Of a stretch of DNA of 21,375 bases, positions 1-6,632 are shown one piece after another. Position 1 is the first letter of the stretch. Every line of letters starts with the position of its first letter. Source of the stretch: Roseburia_C sp051879315 (GTDB lineage: Bacteria; Bacillota; Clostridia; Lachnospirales; Lachnospiraceae); NCBI GenBank assembly GCA_051879315.1, contig JBJELW010000056.1:1-21375 (forward strand), written 5' to 3'. The notes beneath the pieces were generated by a model. That model did no database searches. It had not been told where the DNA came from and saw only the letters and a program-made list of their open reading frames with translations. The position numbers were made by a program, and so were the translations under genes.

Positions 1-562
1 TGCTTCTGGGATGCTCCGGCTTCTCCTCAAACTCGGTAATGCGCTTATGCTCGTCTGTAAGTACAACACCGAAACGGCTGGCCTCCTCGATGGGCACCGG
101 CATGGTGGCTATGGTAATATCTGCATTGTTCGCCTTGTGGAAATCAAGCATTACCTCATAATCCATCTTGTAGATGTGATCGCCGGATAAAATCAGCACA
201 TAATCCGGATCATAACTGTCCATATAGCGCAGATTCTGATAAATTGCGTTTGCTGTTCCGGTATACCACTCGCTGTTGTCACTCTTCTCATAGGGTGGCA
301 GCACTGTAACTCCGCCATTATTACGGTCTAAATCCCACGGAATTCCGATACCGATATGTCTGTTTAATCGCAATGGCTGATACTGGGTCAACACACCCAC
401 GGTATCAATACCTGAATTAATACAATTGCTCAATGGGAAATCGATAATACGATACTTGCCGCCGAACGCCACCGCTGGTTTAGCTACGCCGGCAGTCAAT
501 ACACCAAGACGGCTTCCCTGGCCGCCTGCCAATAACATGGCAATCATCTCTTTTTTAATCAC
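1..562 (-). CDS. glgC: Glucose-1-phosphate adenylyltransferase, N-terminal part (runs off the window's left edge)
   Basis: This enzyme makes ADP-glucose from glucose-1-phosphate and ATP, the committed step of bacterial glycogen synthesis in the cytoplasm. About 187 N-terminal residues are visible. They include the nucleotide-binding loop MLLAGGQGSRLG, then AKPAVAFGGKYRIIDFPLSN, the TQYQPLRLN segment, and LILSGDHIYKMDY with the metal-binding Asp. All are standard for the GlgC nucleotidyltransferase domain; the C-terminal left-handed beta-helix domain lies outside. I choose the GTG at 562 as start, giving MIKKEMIAMLLAGG, because a GAGAGG ribosome binding site lies about 8 nt upstream. The ATG at 547 has no comparable site. 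Divergent from murC. A glgD partner would be expected to the left, but this cannot be seen here. Confidence 0.95.
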   Translation of the reverse strand, partial: MIKKEMIAMLLAGGQGSRLGVLTAGVAKPAVAFGGKYRIIDFPLSNCINSGIDTVGVLTQYQPLRLNRHIGIGIPWDLDRNNGGVTVLPPYEKSDNSEWYTGTANAIYQNLRYMDSYDPDYVLILSGDHIYKMDYEVMLDFHKANNADITIATMPVPIEEASRFGVVLTDEHKRITEFEEKPEHPRS

Positions 563-623
563 GTCATTCACCTCTCGTCCATTTCTGTCAGTCATCACTT
601 GCGTCATTGGTTGATATAGAAAA

Positions 624-632
624 ATTATACCA
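624..632 (-). promoter_or_regulatory. Probable glgC promoter, extended -10
   Basis: On the minus strand TGGTATAAT reads at 632-624, an extended -10 element (TGn plus perfect TATAAT). The hexamer 17 nt upstream (TATGCA, 652-647) is a poor -35 match, as is common for extended -10 promoters. It would give a leader of about 55 nt before the GTG at 562. This is inference from sequence only. Confidence 0.5.
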
Positions 633-803
633 TACAATTTTTTTATTGCATAGCATTATGTATAATTTTTTTACCTATTTTCGTACTTTTTAGTTAAATT
701 TTACAAATTATGTAATTATTTTCCATTTTTCCACAAGACATTTCAGATTCAGACATTTCAGACCACAGGGGTCATTGTCTTATCCCCGACAGTCACAAAT
801 AAT

Positions 804-832
804 TTTACAAATGTCCTGCATAAGTTTATAAT
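804..832 (+). promoter_or_regulatory. murC promoter (sigma-A type)
   Basis: TTTACA (804-809), a 17-nt spacer, then a perfect TATAAT (827-832). The predicted transcription start is near 839, giving a leader of about 70 nt before the murC ATG at 909. Five of six -35 bases and all six -10 bases match the consensus. Confidence 0.8.
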
Positions 833-846
833 AGGAAACGAGAAAT

Positions 847-876
847 ACGGTACCGGCTATTTTTCCGGTAAACCGT
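847..876 (+). promoter_or_regulatory. Hairpin in the murC 5' leader
   Basis: ACGGT-ACCGG (847-856), an 8-nt loop (857-864), then CCGGT-AA-ACCGT (865-876). This forms a 10-bp stem broken by one 2-nt AA bulge and begins within about 10 nt of the predicted +1. There is no T-run after it, so it is not an intrinsic terminator. It could protect the 5' end of the mRNA or have a regulatory role; the function is unknown. Confidence 0.5.
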
Positions 877-908
877 TACCCAAATCTTATATCAGGCAGG
901 TATCAACC

Positions 909-2288
909 ATGTACAATTTAAATTTTAACGAACCGATCCATGTGCATTTCATCGGGATTGGCGGCATCAGCATGAGCGGTCTTGCAGAAATCCTGCTGGA
1001 GGAGGGTTTTCCTATTTCCGGCTCCGATTCCAAACAATCTGATCTGACCGATCTTCTTGCCCAAAAAGGTGCTACCATTTACATTGGTCAAAAAGCTTCT
1101 AATATAGAAGTTCTCCCGGATCTGGTGGTCTACACCGCAGCCATTCACCCGGATAACGAGGAATATGCTGCAGCCAGGCAGGCGGGCATCCCCATGTTGT
1201 CCCGTGCAGAACTGTTAGGACAGATTATGGATAATTACCGGGATTCTGTGGCCGTTGCAGGTACACACGGAAAAACCACCACCACCTCAATGGTATCCCA
1301 AATCATGCTGGAGGCCAAGTCAGATCCCACCATTTCCGTGGGCGGCATTCTCGCTTCCATCGGCGGTAATATACGGGTAGGCCAGTCCGAAATCTTTGTG
1401 ACGGAAGCCTGTGAGTATACCAACAGCTTTTTACATTTTCATCCCCGTTACAGCATTATCACGAATGTGGAAGCGGAACATCTGGACTTTTTTAAGGATA
1501 TTGAAGATATCCGCCATTCCTTCCATCAGTTTGCCGGCAATACTGCCGACCAGGGAACTCTGATCATCAACGGGGAAATCGAGGAGATCGGCAGCATCAC
1601 TGATGGCTTGTCATGTAATGTTGTTACTTATGGTTTATGCGAATCTGATGACTATTATGCCAAAAATATTGTTTACGATGCGCAGGCATGCGCCTGCTAC
1701 ACAGCAGTATATCAGGGCGAAGAACTGGGAACCGTCACCCTGCACGTACCCGGTTCCCACAATGTCGTAAATTCCCTGGCTGCGCTGGCACTATGCCGCA
1801 TCATGGGAATTTCCATGGATACCATCACTGCAGGACTGGCAAAATTCGGCGGTGCCAAGCGACGTTTCGAATACAAGGGAACCTTCCACGGGGCCACCAT
1901 CATCGACGACTATGCTCATCATCCCACAGAGGTGGCTGCAACCCTTCAGGCGGCTGCAAACTATCCCCACAACCGGATCGTCTGCGTGTTCCAGCCCCAT
2001 ACCTATTCCCGGACAAAAGCCTTTTACCAGGATTTTGGCGAAGCGCTTTCTTTGGCAGACCTGGTAATTTTGGCAGACATCTATGCCGCCCGGGAGAAGA
2101 ACACGGAAGGCATCACCTCCGAACTGATCCTGCAGGAGCTGAAGAAACGGGGCACAGAATGTATTTATCTTCCGGATTTTGCAGCGATTGAAAAATATTT
2201 ATCAGAAAAAATCATGAACAATGACCTGTTGATAACTATGGGGGCCGGAGACGTGTATCAAATCGGTGAAAAACTCCTCCAGTCTTAA
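909..2288 (+). CDS. murC: UDP-N-acetylmuramate--L-alanine ligase
   Basis: Cytoplasmic ATP-dependent ligase that adds the first L-Ala to UDP-MurNAc in peptidoglycan precursor synthesis. The 459 residues match the usual length. The N-terminal Rossmann domain has HFIGIGGISMSGLAEIL (13-29). The central ATPase domain has the P-loop AGTHGKTTTTSM (117-128), EACEYTNSFL (166-175) and NVEAEHLDFF (186-195). HNVVNSLAAL (284-293) follows, and the C-terminal domain has DDYAHHPTEV (333-342) and FQPHTYSRT (361-369). These are Mur ligase signatures specific to MurC. The ATG at 909 is preceded by AGGCAGG. It has its own promoter and terminator, so it is probably monocistronic, and it is followed by the primosome operon on the same strand. 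Confidence 0.98.
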   Translation: MYNLNFNEPIHVHFIGIGGISMSGLAEILLEEGFPISGSDSKQSDLTDLLAQKGATIYIGQKASNIEVLPDLVVYTAAIHPDNEEYAAARQAGIPMLSRAELLGQIMDNYRDSVAVAGTHGKTTTTSMVSQIMLEAKSDPTISVGGILASIGGNIRVGQSEIFVTEACEYTNSFLHFHPRYSIITNVEAEHLDFFKDIEDIRHSFHQFAGNTADQGTLIINGEIEEIGSITDGLSCNVVTYGLCESDDYYAKNIVYDAQACACYTAVYQGEELGTVTLHVPGSHNVVNSLAALALCRIMGISMDTITAGLAKFGGAKRRFEYKGTFHGATIIDDYAHHPTEVAATLQAAANYPHNRIVCVFQPHTYSRTKAFYQDFGEALSLADLVILADIYAAREKNTEGITSELILQELKKRGTECIYLPDFAAIEKYLSEKIMNNDLLITMGAGDVYQIGEKLLQS

Positions 2289-2289
2289 C

Positions 2290-2307
2290 TTATCCACATT
2301 ATCCACA
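2290..2307 (+). promoter_or_regulatory. Abutting pair of perfect DnaA boxes (pair 1)
   Basis: TTATCCACA occurs at 2290-2298 and again at 2299-2307 with no spacer. Both are exact matches to the DnaA-box consensus TTATNCACA and point the same way. The second box also forms the left arm of the murC terminator stem. The same 19-nt word (including the preceding C) returns exactly 100 bp downstream. Confidence 0.85.
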
Positions 2308-2349
2308 TTCTTTCGTGGGCATCTCCCATGAAAAGGGTGTGGATTTTTT
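2301..2349 (+). terminator. Intrinsic terminator of murC
   Basis: ATCCACA (2301-2307) pairs with TGTGGAT (2338-2344). The inner arms continue with mostly paired bases, including G-U pairs and a small asymmetry, up to GTGGG/CCCAT around a short loop near 2320-2324. A run of six T (2344-2349) follows. It lies 12 bp past the murC stop codon. Confidence 0.8.
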
Positions 2350-2389
2350 GTTGCCTGTTTTCTCCGCCTATCCTTTATTTTTTCTTTTC

Positions 2390-2407
2390 TTATCCACATT
2401 ATCCACA
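2390..2407 (+). promoter_or_regulatory. Abutting pair of perfect DnaA boxes (pair 2)
   Basis: TTATCCACA at 2390-2398 and 2399-2407, head to tail with no gap, repeats the arrangement at 2290-2307 at exactly 100-bp spacing. A weaker, two-mismatch copy (GTTTCCACA, 2408-2416) abuts it. The pair lies about 80 bp upstream of the -10 of the dnaD-dnaI-prs operon. Known biology: DnaA also acts as a transcription factor through such boxes in Firmicutes. A regulatory or DnaA-titration role here is inferred. Confidence 0.85.
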
Positions 2408-2463
2408 GTTTCCACAGGCCTCTCAAACCCTTGATTTTACTGATTTTTTTCGTTTTTTTGCTC

Positions 2464-2492
2464 TTCTCTTTTCAAATTTCCTATGCTATAAT
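2464..2492 (+). promoter_or_regulatory. Promoter of the dnaD-dnaI-prs operon
   Basis: TGCTATAAT (2484-2492) is an extended -10 with a perfect TATAAT hexamer at 2487-2492. The -35 position, 17 nt upstream, reads TTCTCT (2464-2469), a weak match. The predicted start near 2499 leaves a leader of about 40 nt before the ATG at 2539. Confidence 0.7.
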
Positions 2493-2538
2493 GCTTTTGA
2501 GTTTTCGCAAAAGGTTTTTGCGTAAAGGGAGTTTTAAT

Positions 2539-3594
2539 ATGAGAGATATCACATTACATATCAACAACAATACGACTGCAACATGCGTTCCCAACAGCTT
2601 CATCGATGAGTTGATGCCGGATGCCAACGGAGAATATGTCAAGATCTATCTGTATCTGCTCCGCTGCATCAATTCTGCGGAAGGCTTTTCCATATCCAAG
2701 ATGGCGGACAAGTTAGACCACACAGAAAAAGACATCAAACGCGCTCTTGCTTATTGGGAAAAGAAGCACGTATTAAAATTAGAATATGACAGCAACGATC
2801 AACTTGTGGGAATCTGCTTTTTGGATTCCGACGTTTCCATGTCCAAAAGCGAGTTGGCAGCACCTGCCCATGATCTCCCACAGGCAGAAACGGTTTCTGC
2901 TCCCAAAAGTCATCCTTCCTATAGTAAAGAGGATATGCTCTGTTTTCAGCAGAATGAAAACCACGAAAATCTGCTCTTTATTATCGAGCGCTATGTGGGA
3001 CATCCTCTATCCACCCATGACATTGAGTGTATTATGTATTGGCACCAGGAGCTGCATCTTTCCGCAGATCTCATTGAATACCTGGTGGAATCCTGTGTAG
3101 ACAAGGGGCACAAAAGCATTCGTTATATGGAAAAAGTTGCCATCAACTGGTCTTCCGCATCCATCCGGACCGTGGAGGAGGCCAAGCGGGCTGCGGGAAT
3201 CCACTCCCAGACCTATTACGGCATCATGAAGGCTTTCGGCATCAGCGGGCGGAACCTGGTGGACTATGAACTTGCCTTTATTGACAAGTGGACCAACACT
3301 TTCGGTTTTTCACTGGATATCATTTCCGAGGCATGCAAGAGGACTATCCAGGCCACCAATCAGCCCAGTTTTCAATATGCTGATACCATTTTGGAAAGCT
3401 GGCACAAAAACAACGTACATAAGCTGGAAGATATCGCCTTGTTGGACACTGCTTTCAAGAAAAGCAAAACATACACTCCGAAAGCCACAACCAGCGCAAA
3501 GCCTTCTGCCGGCGGACGTTTCAACAATTTTCCTCAGCGAAGCTACAATTATGAACAACTGGAAAAACAGCTGTTAAACAGTTCCATTCAATAG
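2539..3594 (+). CDS. dnaD: DnaD-like primosomal protein (two DnaD/DnaB2 domains)
   Basis: Predicted to help load the replicative helicase at the origin or at stalled forks, acting with the DnaI-like protein encoded next. Of 351 residues, about 1-97 resemble the winged-helix N-terminal domain of DnaD/DnaB proteins. A hydrophilic linker follows, then two tandem helical DnaD domains, about 130-220 and 225-305. Each ends in the family's YxxxIxxxW-type motif: Y196-V200-W204 and Y280-I284-W288. A low-complexity basic tail closes it. I start at ATG 2539 because AAAGGGAG lies 7 nt upstream. An in-frame ATG at 2431 would add a hydrophobic stretch, but it lies upstream of the likely promoter -10 (2487-2492) and so would not be transcribed. 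The double-domain form resembles B. subtilis DnaB more than DnaD, so the symbol is approximate. Confidence 0.85.
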   Translation: MRDITLHINNNTTATCVPNSFIDELMPDANGEYVKIYLYLLRCINSAEGFSISKMADKLDHTEKDIKRALAYWEKKHVLKLEYDSNDQLVGICFLDSDVSMSKSELAAPAHDLPQAETVSAPKSHPSYSKEDMLCFQQNENHENLLFIIERYVGHPLSTHDIECIMYWHQELHLSADLIEYLVESCVDKGHKSIRYMEKVAINWSSASIRTVEEAKRAAGIHSQTYYGIMKAFGISGRNLVDYELAFIDKWTNTFGFSLDIISEACKRTIQATNQPSFQYADTILESWHKNNVHKLEDIALLDTAFKKSKTYTPKATTSAKPSAGGRFNNFPQRSYNYEQLEKQLLNSSIQ

Positions 3595-3609
3595 CAAGGA
3601 GACCGGATT

Positions 3610-4590
3610 ATGTCACTGAATAATTCTCAATACGATACACTGATCCGCGCATATAATACAAGGCAGTTTCACAATCAGCATATCCAGGAGGCACGAAGGC
3701 GGGAAGTTTATGCAAAATCCCCCCGTTTAGAGGAAATCGACAGCCAGACTGCCACACTCTCTGTGGAGTGTACCAAGCGGTTGATTGCCGGAGATGAAGA
3801 AGCTCTCACGACGCTGCATCAGCAGCTGTCTGCTTTAAAGGACGAGAAGGCTGCCATTATTCACTCCCTGGGGTACGAGGAAAAATATCTCGATCCTGTC
3901 TATACCTGTCCGGATTGTAAAGATACCGGATTTATTGGCAATAAGCGCTGTCACTGCTTCGTGCAGGCAGCCATCGATCTGGTCTATACCCAGTCCAACA
4001 TTAAGGAAATTCTGGAAAGGGAAAACTTTTCAAATTTTTCCTTCAAATATTACTCAAAAGATCAGATCAACCCCTCCACCGGGCTTTCCGCATATGACAC
4101 GGCAGTGGAAGCGGTGGAGATCTGCAAACAGTTTATCCGGAATTTTGGCAAAGAGTTTTCCAATCTCTTCTTTTACGGAGAAACCGGCGTAGGAAAGACT
4201 TTTCTCTCCAACTGCGTTGCAAAGGAACTTTTGGACCGGGGACATTCAGTAATTTATTTTACATCTTTTCAATTATTTGATATATTAGAAAAGAGCAAAT
4301 TTCAAAAAGATGCGGATGCCATGGCAGCCAATCAGAATCTGTTTGACTGTGATCTACTGATTATCGATGATTTGGGAACAGAAATCGCCAATTCCTTTAC
4401 GGTTTCCCAACTATTTTTATGTTTAAACGAGCGTATGCTTCGAAAGAAATCCACTTTGATTTCAACGAATTTGCATATGAATGAGCTAGCGGATATTTAC
4501 TCAGAGCGCACCTGCTCCAGAATCTTCAGCTGTTACACAATGATCAAGCTGTTTGGAGACGATATCCGGCTTCAAAAAAAACTTCACTAA
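3610..4590 (+). CDS. dnaI: DnaI/DnaC-type helicase loader ATPase
   Basis: AAA+ ATPase predicted to load the replicative helicase onto DNA. It has 326 residues, close to DnaI. An N-terminal helical region (1-90) is followed by a zinc-binding cluster with Cys100, Cys103, Cys114 and Cys116 (CPDC...CHC). The ATPase domain then shows Walker A GETGVGKT (190-197), Walker B LLIIDD (249-254), a sensor I-like STNL (285-288) and a probable arginine finger near SRI (303-305). The Cys cluster ahead of the ATPase is a feature of DnaI. The ATG at 3610 follows AAGGAG. It lies 15 nt after the DnaD-like gene and 20 nt before prs, so it is co-transcribed with both. Confidence 0.9.
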   Translation: MSLNNSQYDTLIRAYNTRQFHNQHIQEARRREVYAKSPRLEEIDSQTATLSVECTKRLIAGDEEALTTLHQQLSALKDEKAAIIHSLGYEEKYLDPVYTCPDCKDTGFIGNKRCHCFVQAAIDLVYTQSNIKEILERENFSNFSFKYYSKDQINPSTGLSAYDTAVEAVEICKQFIRNFGKEFSNLFFYGETGVGKTFLSNCVAKELLDRGHSVIYFTSFQLFDILEKSKFQKDADAMAANQNLFDCDLLIIDDLGTEIANSFTVSQLFLCLNERMLRKKSTLISTNLHMNELADIYSERTCSRIFSCYTMIKLFGDDIRLQKKLH

Positions 4591-4610
4591 ATTTTACGGA
4601 GGACCTACAA

Positions 4611-5792
4611 ATGTCAGAAACAGAAAAAACCCTACAAAATGTTCCATATGGTAATCTTGGAATGATTCCCTTACAGAGCTGCAAGGAATTAGGTGAAAAG
4701 GTAGATCAGTACCTTGTCAGCTGGAGAAAGGATCGCCAGCTGCGTCATCCCAATGATTCCTTTATGCAGAGCTACCAGCGTGATTCCTATATCTTAAAGG
4801 CATCCACTCCGCGTTTTGGCTCCGGCGAAGCAAAGGGTGTTCTGGCAGAAAGCGCCAGAGGCTATGATCTGTTCCTTATGGTAGATGTTACCAACTACAG
4901 CATTACCTATTCCATCTGCGGACATACCAACCATATGTCACCGGATGATCACTATGCGGATCTGAAACGTATCATTGCTGCCTGCGGAGGAAAGGCCAGA
5001 CGTATCACCGTCATCATTCCGTTCCTCTATGAGAGTCGCCAGCACAGACGTACCACCAGAGAGTCCATGGACTGTGCAATAGCTCTGCAGGAGCTGGTAA
5101 ATATGGGTGTGGACAACATCATCACATTTGATGCACACGATCCCCGTGTATTAAATTCCATCCCGTTAAAAGGATTCGAATCTGTACAGCCGGCTTATCA
5201 GTTTATCAAAGGTATCTGCAAAAATGTAAAGGATCTTCAGATCGATTCTGACCATTTGATGATCGTCAGCCCGGATGAAGGTGCTACCGGACGTGCCATC
5301 TATCTTGCCAACGTTCTTGGCATCGACATCGGTATGTTCTACAAGCGCCGGGATTACAGCAAAATCGTGGACGGACGTAACCCTATCGTAGCCCATGAAT
5401 TCCTGGGTTCTTCTGTGGAGGGCAAGGACATTCTGATTATCGATGACATGATCTCCTCCGGAGACAGTATGATCGATGTGGCTACCGAGTTGAAAAAGCG
5501 CAAGGCAAACCGCATTTTCGTTGTGGCTACCTTCGGTCTTTTCACCAACGGCTTGGAAAAATTCGACAAGGCAGTGGAAGAAGGCATTATCTTTAAGGTT
5601 GTGACCACCAACCTGACCTATCAGACCCCGGAACTTTTACAGCGTCCTTATTACATCAACTGTGATATGAGTAAGTATATCGCTTACATCATCGATACCT
5701 TGAACCATGATTCTTCCATCAGTGAGCTGTTGGATCCCCATGAGCGTATTCTCCGGTTGGTAGAACGTTACAAAGCAGATCAGAAGCAGTAA
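4611..5792 (+). CDS. prs: Ribose-phosphate pyrophosphokinase, long clostridial form
   Basis: Makes PRPP from ribose-5-phosphate and ATP for purine, pyrimidine, histidine and NAD synthesis. The 393 residues exceed the roughly 315 of classical PRPP synthetases; the extra length is mainly an N-terminal region of about 70 residues. Family features seen are the Arg-rich YESRQHRRTTRES (140-152), FDAHDP (173-178, where classical enzymes have an Asp-x-His metal site), the flexible-loop YKRRDYS (244-250), and the ribose-phosphate binding loop IDDMISSGDS (277-286). That loop departs from the classical DDMIDTGGT. A GGAGG site lies 8 nt before the ATG. Last gene of the primosome operon, with strong hairpins after the stop. 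Confidence 0.9.
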   Translation: MSETEKTLQNVPYGNLGMIPLQSCKELGEKVDQYLVSWRKDRQLRHPNDSFMQSYQRDSYILKASTPRFGSGEAKGVLAESARGYDLFLMVDVTNYSITYSICGHTNHMSPDDHYADLKRIIAACGGKARRITVIIPFLYESRQHRRTTRESMDCAIALQELVNMGVDNIITFDAHDPRVLNSIPLKGFESVQPAYQFIKGICKNVKDLQIDSDHLMIVSPDEGATGRAIYLANVLGIDIGMFYKRRDYSKIVDGRNPIVAHEFLGSSVEGKDILIIDDMISSGDSMIDVATELKKRKANRIFVVATFGLFTNGLEKFDKAVEEGIIFKVVTTNLTYQTPELLQRPYYINCDMSKYIAYIIDTLNHDSSISELLDPHERILRLVERYKADQKQ

Positions 5793-5813
5793 AAAGTATT
5801 CTGAACATATGAA

Positions 5814-5835
5814 ATGTGCGCCGCAAGGCGCACAT
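5814..5835 (+). terminator. GNRA-capped hairpin after prs
   Basis: ATGTGCGCC (5814-5822), tetraloop GCAA (5823-5826), GGCGCACAT (5827-5835). This is a perfect 9-bp stem with a stable GNRA loop, 21 bp past the prs stop. It is followed by A rather than T residues, so alone it is more likely a 3'-end protecting structure than a terminator. Confidence 0.6.
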
Positions 5836-5839
5836 GAAA

Positions 5840-5873
5840 AAAACCGCATCGGTCATATGACCGATGCGGTTTT
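5840..5873. terminator. Bidirectional terminator (34-bp perfect palindrome)
   Basis: A perfect inverted repeat centred between 5856 and 5857 (core CATATG), with ACCGCATCGGTC arms, A residues on the left flank and T residues on the right flank. It can form a stem ending in a T-run on either strand. It sits between the convergent prs and DUF6465-like genes and can end both transcripts. Confidence 0.9.
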
Positions 5874-5894
5874 GTATGTACTGATCAAAATTAA

Positions 5895-6323
5895 TTAGAA
5901 CAAGTTGATGCGTCCAACACTCTTCTCGTTAATTACATAATATGCAGCGTACTCTTCCGGCTTTAAATATACCTTAAGAGACTTGATGGAAGATGCTCTG
6001 TGGCCCTCTGCAACAAATGCCTCTTTTGCTCTCTCCACTACATCCTTCACTGCGGACTCATTGCCGTAGAACTGAACATATACCTCAGGTACCATCTCTT
6101 TCTTCTCAGCCTTCTTTGCTGCCGGTTTCTTTGCTGCGGTTGTCTTAGCTGCCTTTACAGCTTCCTTAACCTCTGCTGCCTTTACCTCTGCTGCCTTAGC
6201 CACTTCCTTAACCTCTGCTGCCTTTACCTCTACAGGCTTCTTTACCTCTGTAGCCTTAGGTGCTGCTGCCTTGGACTCTGTTGCCTTAACTGCTGATGCT
6301 TTAACTTCTGCTTTCTTCTGCAT
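5895..6323 (-). CDS. DUF6465-like protein with Lys/Ala/Glu-rich N-terminus
   Basis: A 142-residue protein of unknown function. About the first 75 residues are low-complexity and very rich in Lys, Ala, Glu and Val, with KAAEVKE-type repeats reminiscent of histone-H1-like tails. The last 60-65 residues, from VPEVYVQFYG to the end, form a compact domain (VYVQFYG, LKVYLKPEEYAAYYVINE, GRINLF). I recognise it as resembling the DUF6465 family of Lachnospiraceae; that is from memory, not a search. The ATG at 6323 follows TCAGGAGGGAA by 6 nt, whereas an ATG further upstream at 6350 has no such site and would overlap the preceding gene. It lies 19 nt after the HPr-like gene, so the two are co-transcribed. 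Confidence 0.75.
   Translation of the reverse strand: MQKKAEVKASAVKATESKAAAPKATEVKKPVEVKAAEVKEVAKAAEVKAAEVKEAVKAAKTTAAKKPAAKKAEKKEMVPEVYVQFYGNESAVKDVVERAKEAFVAEGHRASSIKSLKVYLKPEEYAAYYVINEKSVGRINLF
6161..6231 (-). repeat. In-frame 42-bp tandem duplication within the Lys/Ala-rich segment
   Basis: A 29-nt word (6161-6189) recurs unchanged at 6203-6231, a period of 42 nt or 14 codons. On the minus strand it encodes the repeated EVKAAEVKE motif. Such a repeat can gain or lose units by slippage. Confidence 0.8.
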
Positions 6324-6342
6324 TTTAATTCCCTCCTGAAAA

Positions 6343-6597
6343 TTAATCACAAACTAAAAACTTTTCCATTGCTAAAATGGCTTCCTCTTCATCTGCACCA
6401 TCAGCCACGATATTTACAGTCATTCCCTTTGATGGATTAAATGCCATGATGCCCATAATACTTTTCGCGTTAATCTTGCGATTGTCACTCTCCAGCGTTA
6501 TATTGCTGTCAAACTGACAAGCTACCTGGACTAACTCGGCAATTGGATTGTCATGCTTTTTTGACACTTCTGATACGGTTATCTCTTTTTTACTCAT
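6343..6597 (-). CDS. HPr-like phosphocarrier protein with altered active-site motif
   Basis: An 84-residue protein of HPr size and fold. HPr numbering is kept exactly: His15, the phosphorylation site for Enzyme I, is followed by Asp-Asn-Pro instead of Ala-Arg-Pro. Ser46, the HPr kinase site, sits in the well-conserved context KSIMGIMAF. The helix after Pro18 (IAELVQVACQFDS) also fits HPr. The loss of Arg17, which supports the phosphohistidine, suggests it is not a standard PTS phosphocarrier. It may be regulatory, as Crh is in Bacillus. A GAGGAAGAGG site precedes the ATG at 6597. First gene of a two-gene unit with the DUF6465-like protein. Confidence 0.85.
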   Translation of the reverse strand: MSKKEITVSEVSKKHDNPIAELVQVACQFDSNITLESDNRKINAKSIMGIMAFNPSKGMTVNIVADGADEEEAILAMEKFLVCD

Positions 6598-6632
6598 GAT
6601 TATCCTCTTCCTCGCTTCTTAGTACAAACATC

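Larger units (their letters stand above)
563..908. other. glgC-murC divergent intergenic region (346 bp)
   Basis: This non-coding, AT-rich stretch holds the glgC promoter on the left and the murC promoter and leader hairpin on the right. The middle (about 655-790) contains a one-mismatch DnaA-box-like 9-mer TTTTCCACA at 727-735 and the short repeated word CATTTCAGA near 750. I see no small ORF, RNA gene or strong terminator in it. Confidence 0.6.

Noticed and set aside
1688..2191. Long open frame inside murC in another frame
   Set aside because: It is a shadow of murC, with Arg/His/Gly-rich composition, no own signals and no domain.
2431..2538. In-frame N-terminal extension of the DnaD-like protein with a hydrophobic, signal-like stretch
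   Set aside because: It lacks a ribosome binding site, overlaps the likely promoter -10 (2487-2492), and a strong AAAGGGAG site precedes the ATG at 2539.
2288..2538. Possible chromosomal origin (oriC) because of the DnaA boxes and AT-rich flank
   Set aside because: dnaA and dnaN are not in the window, only four strong boxes are present, and I see no clear DnaA-trio element. A regulatory or titration site is the simpler reading.
6161..6231. Short direct repeats as a possible CRISPR or mobile-element trace
   Set aside because: The repeat is in frame, has a 14-codon period and encodes a low-complexity protein segment; there are no spacers or inverted ends.
5895..6350. Upstream ATG (6350) as start of the DUF6465-like protein
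   Set aside because: It would overlap the end of the HPr-like gene and has no ribosome binding site; TCAGGAGGGAA lies correctly before the ATG at 6323.
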